Assembly (NCBI GenBank): GCA_009761415.1
Contig: QUOL01000007.1
Coordinates: 682,001-746,000, forward strand
Reading direction: 5' to 3'
DNA: 64,000 bases
Source: Sarcomyxa edulis
Taxonomy: Eukaryota; Basidiomycota; Agaricomycetes; Agaricales; Mycenaceae
Both the position numbers and the translations under genes were made by a program. Of the stretch, positions 21,192-31,768 are shown piece by piece (position 1 is the stretch's first letter; each line of letters starts with the position of its first letter). The notes beneath the pieces are model-generated. The model was not told the DNA's origin and ran no database searches. It saw only the letters and a program-made list of their open reading frames with translations.

Positions 21192-23070
21192 CTAGAACGT
21201 CAACGCCGACTGTGAGATGCCGCTGCCAGTGAAGGCGCTGATGATGGCAAGCGTCTTATAACGTTTTTCCAGTCCTTTTGAGGGTAGCATGAGAAAGTCG
21301 GGACAGACACACCTAAAGAAATGACTCACCTTATGAGAAAAGGCCTTCAGATCCGGTGAAGATGCGATGTGGAGAAGGTATCGCGATAATTTGTATAGTT
21401 CTGTATCAGCCATGGCCTCCGGAGTATGAGCATTTTTGAAAGCTTTTATTTTCAGCCCTTCTGTGGGGTTGAGTGCGAAATTTCGGCTCTGACATGGGAA
21501 GGTTGAGACTCGAACGATGGTTACGAGAATCAGCACTCACAAGATCGTCAATGTGTATAGTGTTCGTAGAATTACTGGTCGTGGAATTTGAATGCAGGTT
21601 TTGGTTGACGTTCATCAGGACACACTCACAATTGAGGGAAATGATTCCAGATTATCTGGAGCGCTTTGACAGAATGCGTCCATGGTTTACCATCGCGTTC
21701 TGTAAAGACCGTAAACATGCACGTCTTATCTAGGACTGAAAGGAACTGTCTCGGTCAGTCACCAAACCCGAAGAGGATTTTGTATTGCCTACCAAACGAT
21801 ATCTAAACACACAAGACAACAAGTTGAGCGATATATAATGTGATGAAATGCTGCTTGGTGGTCTAGTACAGACTCACTTGATAGTTGTGATCTGAACCCA
21901 CCATACCAAGCTCCACGAGCTTGGTCTCAAGCCATATCCAGCTAGTTTGGGACCTGAGTATGAAGAAGATTAGTCAACGACAGAATATCGGAGATACGAA
22001 GCAAGTTGTTCACCAAATACAAACTACGAGTGAGGTGTAAAAACAGGCTCAAAGTAAGCTGATCAAACGAAGGAATCTACCAGTTGTGCTGCTTACTATC
22101 ATAATAAGGATATACCGCCTCCAAAAATTCGTGTAGTCCAGGTCGAGCACACTCAGTAGGTGGGAGACTACCAGAAGTCAGTGGTTTCGTGTCTAGGATA
22201 GCTATTTGAACGCGAACGTAAGAACATGCAGTTTCTCCAAATGAAGACTTGTAAGAGCGCCACATACTGTAATCGATATCCAAGACCAATAATTTCTTCC
22301 CTTGGCGCAAGGGGTGGATTATGTTGACTTCCAATTTCTGCGTGGCTTCCTGGACTTTGCGGAGATTACGCCTGTCATTCTTGTAAGCAGATGCTGCTGC
22401 GAGGTTATCGGCGAAATCGAAGTCTAAATCGTTAATCACATCGGGAAGATTCCCCAGCACTGGGAAAATGAACATAGAATTAGCTCATGGTCGGGTGACA
22501 ACATCGAAACAGATAACTGACGCGATGGATCTATAATCTCGTGTCCTTGTGGAGTCCCGATGAGAGTAAATTTATTGCCAGTGACAAGACCTAAGTCTGA
22601 GCTAATAGTTCGGAAAGGATACAATCGGCATTTGCCACATGGGTTAGAAGAACAGGAAAAACTCACATGCGGGCCTGGTCCGGGGGAAGCTTCCCTTTAA
22701 CTAATCCAAGTATCTTTTGCCTCTCCGGTGGTACTGTAGTCAGAGTTTCAAGGGCAGTCTTCAAGTCAAAAACCCTGCACAGACAAAAATATGAGGATGA
22801 TGGCGCCAGGCGAATTGCTGAGAATTTACCTGTCGGAGTCGGCGATGTCCAACTTGAATGGCTTTCCAGACCAAGTAAACTGCAACTGAACCCATCGTTC
22901 TGGGGGTCCGCTCGCGTCTGGTGGAATCTGAGAGAACAACAGAGTCAACACACTGTTAAACGCACATTGCCTCCCTACCCGACCGAACCTACTTGCGCAT
23001 GTAAGATTGTTCCTTCGGTGGTTTCAGTCACGATTGCCTCAGTCTGCTGAGACTTGTCCGAATCTGTCAT
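21192..23070 (-). CDS. UBLCP1: Ubiquitin-like domain CTD-type phosphatase UBLCP1
   Basis: About ten short exons, roughly 370 residues. The N-terminal ubiquitin-like part reads VQFTWSGKPFKLDIAD..PPERQKILGLV..GKLPPD and NKFTLIGTPQGHEI. The HAD/FCP phosphatase core starts with KLLVLDIDYTILDTKPL, the DxDxT nucleophile motif, then RPGLHEFLEAVYPYYD and SWIWLETKLVELGM. It continues FTVFTERDGKPW, TNTIHIDDLSRNFALNP and GLKIKAFKNAH. The order matches UBLCP1, a nuclear phosphatase that acts on the 26S proteasome regulatory particle (family knowledge). The codon for the Thr of DIDYT is split by an intron at 22202-22268. Start ATG 23070 reads MTDSDKSQQTEAIV; end TAG 21192-21194. Same strand as the Nudix gene, 350 bases upstream of it. 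Confidence 0.9.
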
Positions 23071-23199
23071 GTTTGAGATTAGATTGGGAGTTGTTAGGAC
23101 GTCGAGATTATGTCAAATATGTGCTAGCAGCTAGAGAATATGGGTGTTAGAAGAAGAACGGTTGAGTGGTGGCGAAGTGGTCGCGGCGTCAGGTACGGT

Positions 23200-23220
23200 G
23201 TTGAACGTTGAACGTTGAAC
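23200..23220. repeat. GTTGAAC x3 tandem heptamer
   Basis: Three perfect head-to-tail copies of GTTGAAC lie 130 bases upstream of the UBLCP1 start. No function is known to me; it may be slippage or a repeated protein-binding site. Confidence 0.7.
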
Positions 23221-23491
23221 ATTTCAAATTGACGCGTCCTCTGGAAACAATATAGTCAAATACCTCCTATGAGTACCAACTTTTGACCAACTTGCGAAAG
23301 ACTTTCAAAGTGAACTGGAAGACATCAGATGTTCTAGCTATGGCCATATGGGGTATGCTATTTTGCGGCCAACAATCGAATCGTAAGATTCCAACTACTC
23401 ATTACATTGCTCACTTCAGGGAGGCTAATTTGTTTACAGTGCGTCTACAGCTCCAACTGAGCAACGCTATCGGCAACGAGATGGAAGGTAG

Positions 23492-24593
23492 TCAAGGAGG
23501 AAGCAGCTAAAGACGGAGAAATATGTGTCAGAGCAAGATCTACAACTACAGCAATGAGTGAATACGAACATGAATATACTCCTTGTAGGCTTGGAGTAGA
23601 GGTAGCACCAGACGACGGACTTAGGATCTGTGTGGATGCATCGTAAGACCATCCACTTTTCTCTGCAGCTAGAGGAATGGGGAATGTGAGTGTGATTTGA
23701 CTACAAACCACAGAGATTGACGGAGTCACGGACCACTAAGGAGCTGATCTACTGGAAGTCCTAGGTATGTTTGCGCGAGGGGAAGTGGTAGTGAGGTGTA
23801 TGCTTTCGATAGAAGAACAAACGTCCTCTCCCGGAACGAGCCTACACTATGTTAGCTCGGATATAAAGTCAACAGAGTAAATCGTTAGGTACCGATGAAC
23901 GTCGTGACCATTGCAGTCAACAACGTGCCTAATTCAGCATGATCGAAATCGGGCTGTTTGACCATCTGCAACAAACTTTCTCCACGAGAGTATACGTTTG
24001 CATGTTTTCTCTCTCCAGTCGAAGCAAGAAGACCCCAGAGCGCTTGTGGGAGTGGGGCAGCAGCAAGGGTATCTGGTATGCGATTTAAAGCGTGTAGAGC
24101 AGGAGGGCTGATTTCAAAGTCGAACACGTAAATCGAGGGATATAAAAATTCCTGGGGATGTAGATACGCACAGATTGTCCACAATGAGATAGGCAAGTAC
24201 AAGAGGTGCTGTGATAAGTAGGTGACTTGTGTTACGATTGCCATCCCCCTGTGTACCCGAAAACAATGCACCGTTGTCAGTGAATAGAGATCCAGAATCC
24301 AAAGCCACTCATACAGTTAGATCCACGGTTTCAGCTACTTGAATGAGCTCTTCGAAGTCGTTCTGAGAAGCTAGAGATGCAATTTGTGGAAATGCTCGCT
24401 GATACGCATCTTCACTGTGCTGCGATGTTGTTGACGATGCAGATGCAGATGTTGGTACTGGTGCTGGGGTTGAGCCTGAGGCGGGCGACGGTGCTGCCGC
24501 GGCGCTGCTACTAGCTGGTGGAACCGACGATCTCGCTACGTCCTGGAGTTCCGTAGCAGTTGTAGGAGGAGGAGTAGGAGGTCCGTTGGCCAT
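23492..24593 (-). CDS. COP9 signalosome subunit 8-like PCI protein
   Basis: Six exons or so, about 210-220 residues. After a Pro/Ala/Ser-rich start (MANGPPTPPPTTATEL), the blocks read FEELIQVAETVDL, LLITAPLVLAYLIVDN, LNRIPDTLAAAPLPQALWGL, FDHAELGTLLTAMVTTFI and FRERTFVLLSKAYTSLPL. AQTYLGLPVDQLL and the final AEKSGWSYDASTQIL follow. This is the helical-repeat plus winged-helix PCI layout of CSN8/PSMD8-type subunits, and the YLG..D.L block is typical of CSN8. CSN8 is a scaffold subunit of the complex that removes NEDD8 from cullins. The last short exon is my least certain join (stop at about 23492). It shares a 144-base promoter region with NECAP. Confidence 0.78.
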
Positions 24594-24737
24594 ATTCGTG
24601 TAGTTTTGAGATCGTGTAGAAAGTGGATGAGTTCAAGCTCGGTGAAGCCTCCGCGTGGTCGAGCCGCTCAACTTTAGCGCCCGATCATCCTCATCTTTCC
24701 ACCATCACTGTCTATCATTCGTACTTCTTCAGTTAAC
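24594..24737. promoter_or_regulatory. Divergent promoter, CSN8 / NECAP
   Basis: The ATG of the minus-strand CSN8 gene (24593) and that of the plus-strand NECAP gene (24738) are separated by only 144 bases, so both must start from this region. No TATA box is visible. Confidence 0.6.
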
Positions 24738-25646
24738 ATGGACATCGAGGACGAGATCGAGTCTATCCTATATATCGCACGAGAAGTCTCAGGTCATCAC
24801 TGTGGTTCTTAATCCGGTGGTGAACACTGACAGAACTTGCGATTTGCGAATAGTCTACAAGATCCCACCTCTGAAGGTAAATGAAGGCTACCGTGCAAAC
24901 GAGTGGGGGAATCTATCAGAACCACTCTGGAAAGGTAGACTGAGAATCGTAGAGAAGGGCACGACTGCTGCTTTACTTTTCGAAGATAACCAAACTGGTA
25001 TGTTTGATAGCTTAATCCTAGTGCAAATAGCTAATCACGTTAATCAGGCGAATGTAAGGACAGTACATATATTCTATTCCAAATGTACTGACATGGACTT
25101 TTCCAGTGTTTGCCAGATCGGAATATGACCCTCTAAAGCCGCCCGTTGAGGCTGTTCTTGATTCTTCGCGATATTTTGTGATTAGGGTAGAAGATGCTGG
25201 CAAGAAAGCCTACATAGGGATGGGATTTGCTGAACGTACCGATAGTTTTGACTTTAGTGCGTCGACAGATCTCCTGAGCTTATAACCGAAGCTGCGCTAA
25301 TAATGTTCTATTCATCAGACGTAGCGCTTCAGGATTACACCAAGTATGGCTCAGCCTCACGCAGTAACAAGTTATCTACATTGATTCTGACCTTGCTTCC
25401 AGGCGCTTCAAGAAGAGTCTCAATCCACCTTCACCAAACTCAGACAAACCTTCTCCCCATCTTCCTACAGGCCCGAAGAAAGACTATACTCTCAAAGAAG
25501 GCGAAACGTTCTCGATTGCCATCCCTGGCCGTAATAAACCTGCCACCAAAGGTGGCAATCTGTTGGGATCCGGGGGTAGCTCCTCTACTGGTGGCGGTAT
25601 ACCTCTTCTACCGCCTCCTCCAAGTGTGTCGAGAAAACGCAATTGA
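24738..25646 (+). CDS. NECAP family adaptin-ear-binding endocytic protein
   Basis: Five exons, about 240 residues. Starts [18 protein letters not shown], then [68 protein letters not shown] and [17 protein letters not shown]. This is the PH-like NECAP fold, which binds AP-2 and promotes clathrin-coated vesicle formation and uncoating. The C-terminal tail is Pro/Gly/Ser-rich ([25 protein letters not shown]). The first intron ends at GCGAATAG|TC, not the earlier ACAG, because only that restores EVSVYKIPP. Stop 25644-25646. Confidence 0.92.
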
Positions 25647-27052
25647 CCAAATCATACTGTTTGGATTGTTACTCGCTGTTGGCGGAATGCCATTTAATTC
25701 GTGACGCGTCCGTTCTGCAACTCTTTCTAGGCAGCATCAAGGTCGTAAACTGCACTCCTGTCTCAAGCTTGTTTCACGATATCATCAGGATCTTATCATT
25801 CGCTTAGTTTCTACACAGTGATTTCTACCAACACTGCTCAAGATGTAGTGGGAGGACGCGTCCGTTGACGCCGATCAGGATGTGACGCTTTATCAAAATT
25901 CACAGCGCTGACAGACAGACACCGAAGTGTTCAATGGGGATATCGATTTCTTGATTTTCTTTCCCGAAGTGTTGCCTCTGAGGGATTATCCCAAGGTAAA
26001 TGCTTCGAGCGGCATTACTTACTGGTGAGTTCACTTTTGATTTATGCTGTGCCATAATGATGCAACCTTTCCGCTTCCGAAGACTGCACCCGCTCTTTTC
26101 GTAGGAGTTTTGTACAGGTCACTCCCGCACTGGCATGTTGCCAGATTTTCTTTATCTAGGTGACGGAGGCGCGTCTCCGTTTCATTCTCGAGATCTATTC
26201 TAACGATCCTTCCCAGGAAACTTCAGGCTTTTCGCTCATCGCACGGGGTCCTGTCTACAGTGCTTTAATTTACCTTTGTCACCAACATTAGGTGAGAACT
26301 GGGACTAATAGAACCTTTGCCACGATCTTGTGTTCAAACTCTGCCCGACACTGCTACTGAGCGCGTCGTTAGGTCGCCCGAGGTGCGTACCCATATTCTT
26401 TTTCAGTAGAGCTTACCAGAATTCTACGTCGTCTCAGCCGGATGCCGAAGTCGTCCCGAAATCGGCTGTTCAGATGAAGTGCCCGGATGTCCATGACAGC
26501 TCAGTGAGCTGGCAATGATACAACCCATAATTGATCCTACTTGTGTATTTTTCTGTGCATCAGGTAGCACGTGTGTTGGGGCGAAAGCCACCGAGAGCAC
26601 GGGATCCCGGTCAGCGTGATGGAAATTGAAGAATGTTATGATCTCGAGTCCTCGACGTCCGACCTCCTTGACTCTCTCTCTCTGCCAGAGGTTATAAAAA
26701 AGCCTCGTTCGACCCTTCCATTCTGTGCGTTACTTCGAATCTTGCCACCTCGCGGTTTCGATACTGGTCAATACTACTTGCATCTACTCCGAAAGAGCGA
26801 GTGCCTGTCGAATCCACTCCCTTGTCCGAATTTGCACCGAGCCAGAATAACTTTGCTTGTGCTCTCATCATGACTCTCAGACGAGGACATATGATGTTCG
26901 GATGAACTTCAATGTTCATCTTGTGACCTTGGGCAAGAGTATATCCTCTAAGCGGGACGTCTATATCCGAAGACTACCCGCTGGACCCTCCATTGGTGGC
27001 AACCCCGAGTTTTAACCAGCACTCCAATCCTTCGATCTTCTCTCATGGCTCG
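25647..27052. other. Intergenic, 1.4 kb, no gene assembled
   Basis: Short open frames exist (for example ARLRFILEIYSNDPS near 26160-26210 and a 100-codon frame at 26571-26873) but none has an ATG with splice partners or a known motif. GACGCGTCCGTT occurs twice (25703 and 25855). This stretch includes the Cel6 promoter. Confidence 0.5.
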
Positions 27053-27060
27053 TATAAAAG
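27053..27060 (+). promoter_or_regulatory. TATA box of cel6
   Basis: TATAAAAG lies 61 bases upstream of the Cel6 ATG at 27114. It lies downstream of an in-frame ATG at 27045, which argues that 27045 is not the start. Confidence 0.65.
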
Positions 27061-27113
27061 CGCGACCCGTCCTCGTTAGTCACTCAGGAAACCAGTCTTC
27101 CCTTGCTACTAGC

Positions 27114-29029
27114 ATGTTCAAGTTCGCTGCTCTCCTAGCTTTCGTGTCTCTCGTTCCTTCTTTCGTCTACGCTCAGGCGCCTCTCTACGGACAATGCGGA
27201 GGCATTGGTTGGAGTGAGTGGCACATTGCTTAGAGGTGATGAACTGCAGCTGACTTTTGGTTGTTTAGCGGGACCTACCACCTGTGTCGCCGGCTCTTCT
27301 TGCCAGGTTTCTAATCCTTGTAAGTACTCTTGTAAACCGTGTGCTCGAGGCCTCTCTGACATTTATTTTCCACAGATTACTCCCAATGCTTGTGTGTTTG
27401 GCCATGTAATCCGATATGTTTCAGAATACTAAATCAATCGTGTCGTTTATAGACCTGGCGCGGCTTCTTCTGCTCCTGGGACTACTGCTTCTCCTACTAC
27501 TTCCGCTGGAGGAAGCCCAACTAGCACCGTGGGAAGTAGCAGCTCTGCTCCATCTTCGACCTTGGCTCCTACCGCTGGCAACCCCTGGACTGGTTACACG
27601 GTAAGTCAATCCAATCTCTTTGTGAACAGCTTTCTGATTTTATTTCTCCGCGATGTAGACCTTCCTCAGCCCCTTCTACCAAGCCGAGATCAAAGCTGCC
27701 GCTGCCGCTATCTCGGATTCTGCTACTGCTGCCAAAGCCTTACTGGTCGGTGAAGTTCCCAACTTCACTTGGTACGACCAAGTTGCCAAGGTTCCTTCAC
27801 TCGGAACCGACCTCGCAGCAGCCAGCGCCCTCGGGAAGAGCACCGGCACAAAGCAGCTTGTTCAAATAGTCGTGTACGATCTTCCCGACCGAGACTGTGC
27901 CGCTTTGGCTTCCAACGGAGAGTTCAGCATCGCTGACAACGGTCAAGCCAACTACTTCAACTACATCGACCAATTGGTTGCTCAAATCAAACGTAAGCAT
28001 CTATCCACTTGAGACGATCTACTGTGTTAACTCTCTGCCTTGACAGAATTCCCCGATGTTCGAGTCGTGGCAGTTATTGAGCCCGACTCTTTGGCCAACT
28101 TGGTCACCAACTTGAACGTGCAGAAGTGCGCCAATGCCGAAACCACCTACAAAGTATGTGTATTTTTGTCATCTCTGGGTGGATGCTCTGACTGAAGATC
28201 AATCGACAGGCATGTGTGACTTACGCCATCGAGCAACTTAACACCGTGGGCGTCTACATGTACCTTGACGCCGGACACGCTGGATGGTTGGGATGGCCCG
28301 CTAATCTGGTCTGCAGATTTTTAGAGCGTCTTTGAGTCCGCGCTGACAGACAAATTATAGGGCCCTGCTGCCACTCTGTTCGCCCAATTATACAATGGCG
28401 CTAACAAGCCTCAATTCGTTCGTGGTCTTGCAACCAGTATGTCATGACCTGTCACTCTATATGATAAATTGATGACACTCTTCCTCAGATGTCGCTAACT
28501 ATAACGCCCTTAGTGCCGCGACCCCAGACCCTATCACACAAGGAGACCCTAACTATGACGAGATCCACTATATCAATGTCAGTTTCCTGCAGTTCTGCTC
28601 CGGTCTGAAAACTGATCTGTCTGTCGCAGGCGCTCGCTCCCATGTTGAGTTCTGCAGGTTTCCCAGCCACATTTATCGTGGACCAAGGCCGTTCCGGTCG
28701 ACAAAACCTGCGTACAGCATGGGGTGACTGGTAAGACACTCATCAATACTGATGGTCGTAAACCGCACATGTTGACCTCCCTGATCAGGTGCAACGTCAA
28801 AGGTGCCGGGTTCGGACTGCGACCGACGACTAACACGGGATCTGCTCTCATCGATTCCATCGTTTGGGTCAAACCTGGAGGCGAATGTGACGGTACCAGC
28901 AACACGTCATCTCCTCGATTCGACGCCCACTGCGGACAGAGTGATGCTGCTCAGCCCGCTCCAGAGGCTGGCACTTGGTTCCAAGCCTACTTCGAGACGT
29001 TGCTCTCGCAAGCAAACCCACCCTTCTGA
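27114..29029 (+). CDS. cel6A: GH6 cellobiohydrolase II with N-terminal CBM1
   Basis: About eleven exons, roughly 450 residues. Signal peptide MFKFAALLAFVSLVPSF, cleaved near YA-QAP. A CBM1 cellulose-binding module follows (LYGQCGGIGWSGPTTC, SSCQVSNPYYSQCL), spread over three exons including a 16-base one at 27376-27391. A Ser/Thr/Pro linker leads to the GH6 domain: VVYDLPDRDCAALAS with the family Asp residues, VVAVIEPDSLANLVTN, YMYLDAGHAGWLGW, FIVDQGRSGRQNLRTAWG and a final WVKPGGECDG. GH6 exo-cellulases release cellobiose from the non-reducing ends of cellulose by an inverting mechanism. Start chosen because it opens the signal peptide and lies downstream of the TATA box. All recognised catalytic blocks are present. 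Fits a lignocellulose-decaying fungus. Confidence 0.95.
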
Positions 29030-29501
29030 AGGATTTTTGCAAAAAGGTAGAAGAAAACTGTAAACTGGGGCTTGACATGGTTCTATAGTATACTTGGTAT
29101 CCTACAACATTCATCGACCGCATTCTATCATAATGAGAATCGTTTTCCTGCATCCCTGGTTCCACTTCATGTGAAAACTAGCGGCCGACGCTACCGACAG
29201 GCCGTGAAGATGAGCAAGGGTCGCCGCTGACAATAGAGTCACTAGACTGTTTTTGAACAACTTAGTAAAACTTGTGGCAAGTCACGATACTTGGATCCGA
29301 TTCTTTGCGATCGGGCTGACGAGGAGGACTGGCAAGAGTCCGGTTAACGGAGAGGTTTTACTGTGAAGGTCCGGAGGAGAAGATCCTGATTAGGAAGGCC
29401 TGAGCGGCCTTCGCCGAGAATCCGCACCCGCCCCTGGAGTCCCACCAATTTTGAAAGTCGGATTTGATAGTCTCTTTCCCTCGAACAACCACGGTCCTCA
29501 A
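29030..29501. other. Intergenic between Cel6 and NFS1
   Basis: 472 bases holding the Cel6 3' region and the NFS1 promoter. No TATA box, repeat or extra gene was seen. Confidence 0.5.
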
Positions 29502-31606
29502 ATGTTGTCAAGACTTTCCCGTAGCGCTGCTCGACGAACAGCTGCTTGCACCGCTGTAAAACCAGCCGTAACAACCTCCGCAGTTGTAGGGGCTCGCCGT
29601 TTTGTTCAGCCTTCAGGAGCAGACAGGGCTAGCGTTGTCGATGTTCCATCTACCTATCAGGATGAAGCCCATTTTACTCCGAGATCAGGTTAGTGTCTTT
29701 GGCTTGACTGTTCTCCTCTTAGTTGCTTCGTGGCCAGAGTTAATGCCGTGCGTCAATAGACATGCTCGGTTTCAAGTTGGAAGTTCCCAAGCGAGAAGAA
29801 TCTATGGAGGAGAAAATTCGACCTATTTATCTGGACATGCAGGTACTTCAAAAATCGTCTCAGACCTATCTACTGAGAATTATGTTGTTGCAATGCACAC
29901 CGAAACTGACTGAAATCTTCAGGCTACGACACCAGTGGATCCCCGAGTCCTTGATGCCATGCTACCATTTCTCACTGATCAGTTTGGTAACCCGCACAGT
30001 CGTACTCACGCCTATGGCTGGGAGGCAGAACACGGAGTGGAAGAGGCTCGGAAGGTGAGTGGGATCTTGATCTTTCTCTGATCCGTTCTTGACTGTTGAT
30101 TAATTCGCCCCCTTCTTTCAGCACGTAGCAGATCTTATTGGCGCTGAACCAAAAGACATCATATTCACTTCAGGAGCGACGGAAACCAACAATATGGCAA
30201 TCAAGGGTATTGCTCGGTTTCACAAAGAAAAGAAAAGACATATCATTACCACCCAGACGGCGAGTTACTACCGATTCTAGTGTGTCTCGATTTTCTCATC
30301 TTCATGCTCCGTCTTTTTAGGAACACAAATGCGTCCTTGATTCGTGCCGCAAACTCGGAGAGGAAGGCTTTGACATCACATACCTACCAGTCCAGCAAAA
30401 TGGTTTAATCTCGTTGGAAGTCTTAGAAGCCGCCATCCGACCAGATACCTCACTTGTTTCCATAATGACCGTCAACAACGAAACCGGTGTCATCCAACCT
30501 GTAAAGGAAATCGGAGCTCTTCTACGGAAGCATCGTGGTGTCTATTTCCACACGGATGCTGCCCAGGCCGTAGGCAAAATACCTGTGGACGTCAATGAAA
30601 TGAATGTCGACATAATGAGTATCTCTGGGCACAAACTATATGGACCGAAGGGGATCGGCGCTGCGTATGTCCGACGGAGACCGAGAGTCAGACTTGAACC
30701 GATCTTGAGTGGCGGTGGTCAGGAGCGAGGGCTGAGAAGTGGAACCTTGGCTACGCCATTGGTTGTTGGTATGGGAGAGGCTGCACGCATCGCCAAGAAA
30801 GAAATGAAAGTGAGTAGCTCATTCTCAGGATTCGAAAACGTGATGAGACTTGCACAACGACCGAGTCAAGTGGTGTGTTGCTCTTGTTCATGAGAATAGC
30901 AATATTCTTTCAGGAGCCGCCAGCTTAACGATGATGTCTGTGCAGGGGTACTGACTTCAATCTCGCAAAAATCGATATTAGTACAAAATGCTGACGTCAA
31001 TCGTTGCTTTTAGAGAGATCATGCCTACATCACGGAGCTGTCGAACCGTCTCATAAATAATATCAACTCTCAGGTGGAGCATGTCGTTCGAAATGGTGAT
31101 ATCAATGGCTATCCAGGATGCGTCAATCTCAGTTTCTCCTACGTCGAAGGAGAGAGTCTTCTCATGGCTCTAAAGGTGAAATAAGGCATCAACTATGTCT
31201 GTTCCGTTAGCTCTAACTACCTTTCCAGGACATTGCCCTATCATCAGGCAGTGCGTGTACATCAGCTTCGCTAGAGCCATCGTATGTGCTGCGTGCTCTC
31301 GGTAAGCCTCTATCCAAAAATCAAATTGCTACCAAACTTATCTTCACTAAAAGGTGCGGCTGAGGATATGGCACATTCGTCCTTGCGATTCGGGATCGGT
31401 CGATTCACCACGCCCGAAGAAATTGATTTTGTTGTGAAGCACATCGTGGGGACTGTGCACCGGCTACGGGAGATGAGGTATGTCGTCGGTTGTGACTGCT
31501 AACTTTGATCTCTTCACTGATTGCTGAATGCTTTAGCCCGCTATGGGAGATGGTTCAGGAGGGAATTGATATCAATTCGATTGACTGGTCCCAGGCTCAG
31601 CACTGA
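29502..31606 (+). CDS. NFS1: Mitochondrial cysteine desulfurase NFS1
   Basis: About nine exons, roughly 490 residues. It takes sulfur from cysteine for iron-sulfur cluster assembly on the mitochondrial scaffold, and for tRNA thiolation. The N-terminus is a mitochondrial presequence ([17 protein letters not shown]). Core blocks: [64 protein letters not shown] and [27 protein letters not shown] has the PLP Lys and [16 protein letters not shown] the persulfide Cys. An alternative in-frame upstream start would spoil the presequence. The intron at 30260-30320 starts with GC instead of GT (ACG|GCGAGT); reading through it meets a stop, and skipping it restores [13 protein letters not shown]. Stop 31604-31606. 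Confidence 0.95.
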
Positions 31607-31768
31607 TAGTGCACTATCTAGGTTTACTAATAGTTCCTATTCGTTGTATTTGTACGAGATTTTGTACCTATTATATGATGTGGCGTGTGAATGTTTAATT
31701 TGGTTGGAATGGGCATTCAAGCTCAGCTTGTTTGATTCCTTTGTTCTTCCTTCTTTCCTCTTCCCATC

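Noticed and set aside
25703..25866. GACGCGTCCGTT present twice, 152 bases apart
   Set aside because: Short, in an intergenic region without a clear gene to control; probably coincidence.
27045..27113. Upstream in-frame ATG for Cel6
   Set aside because: It lies before the TATA box and would hide the signal peptide.
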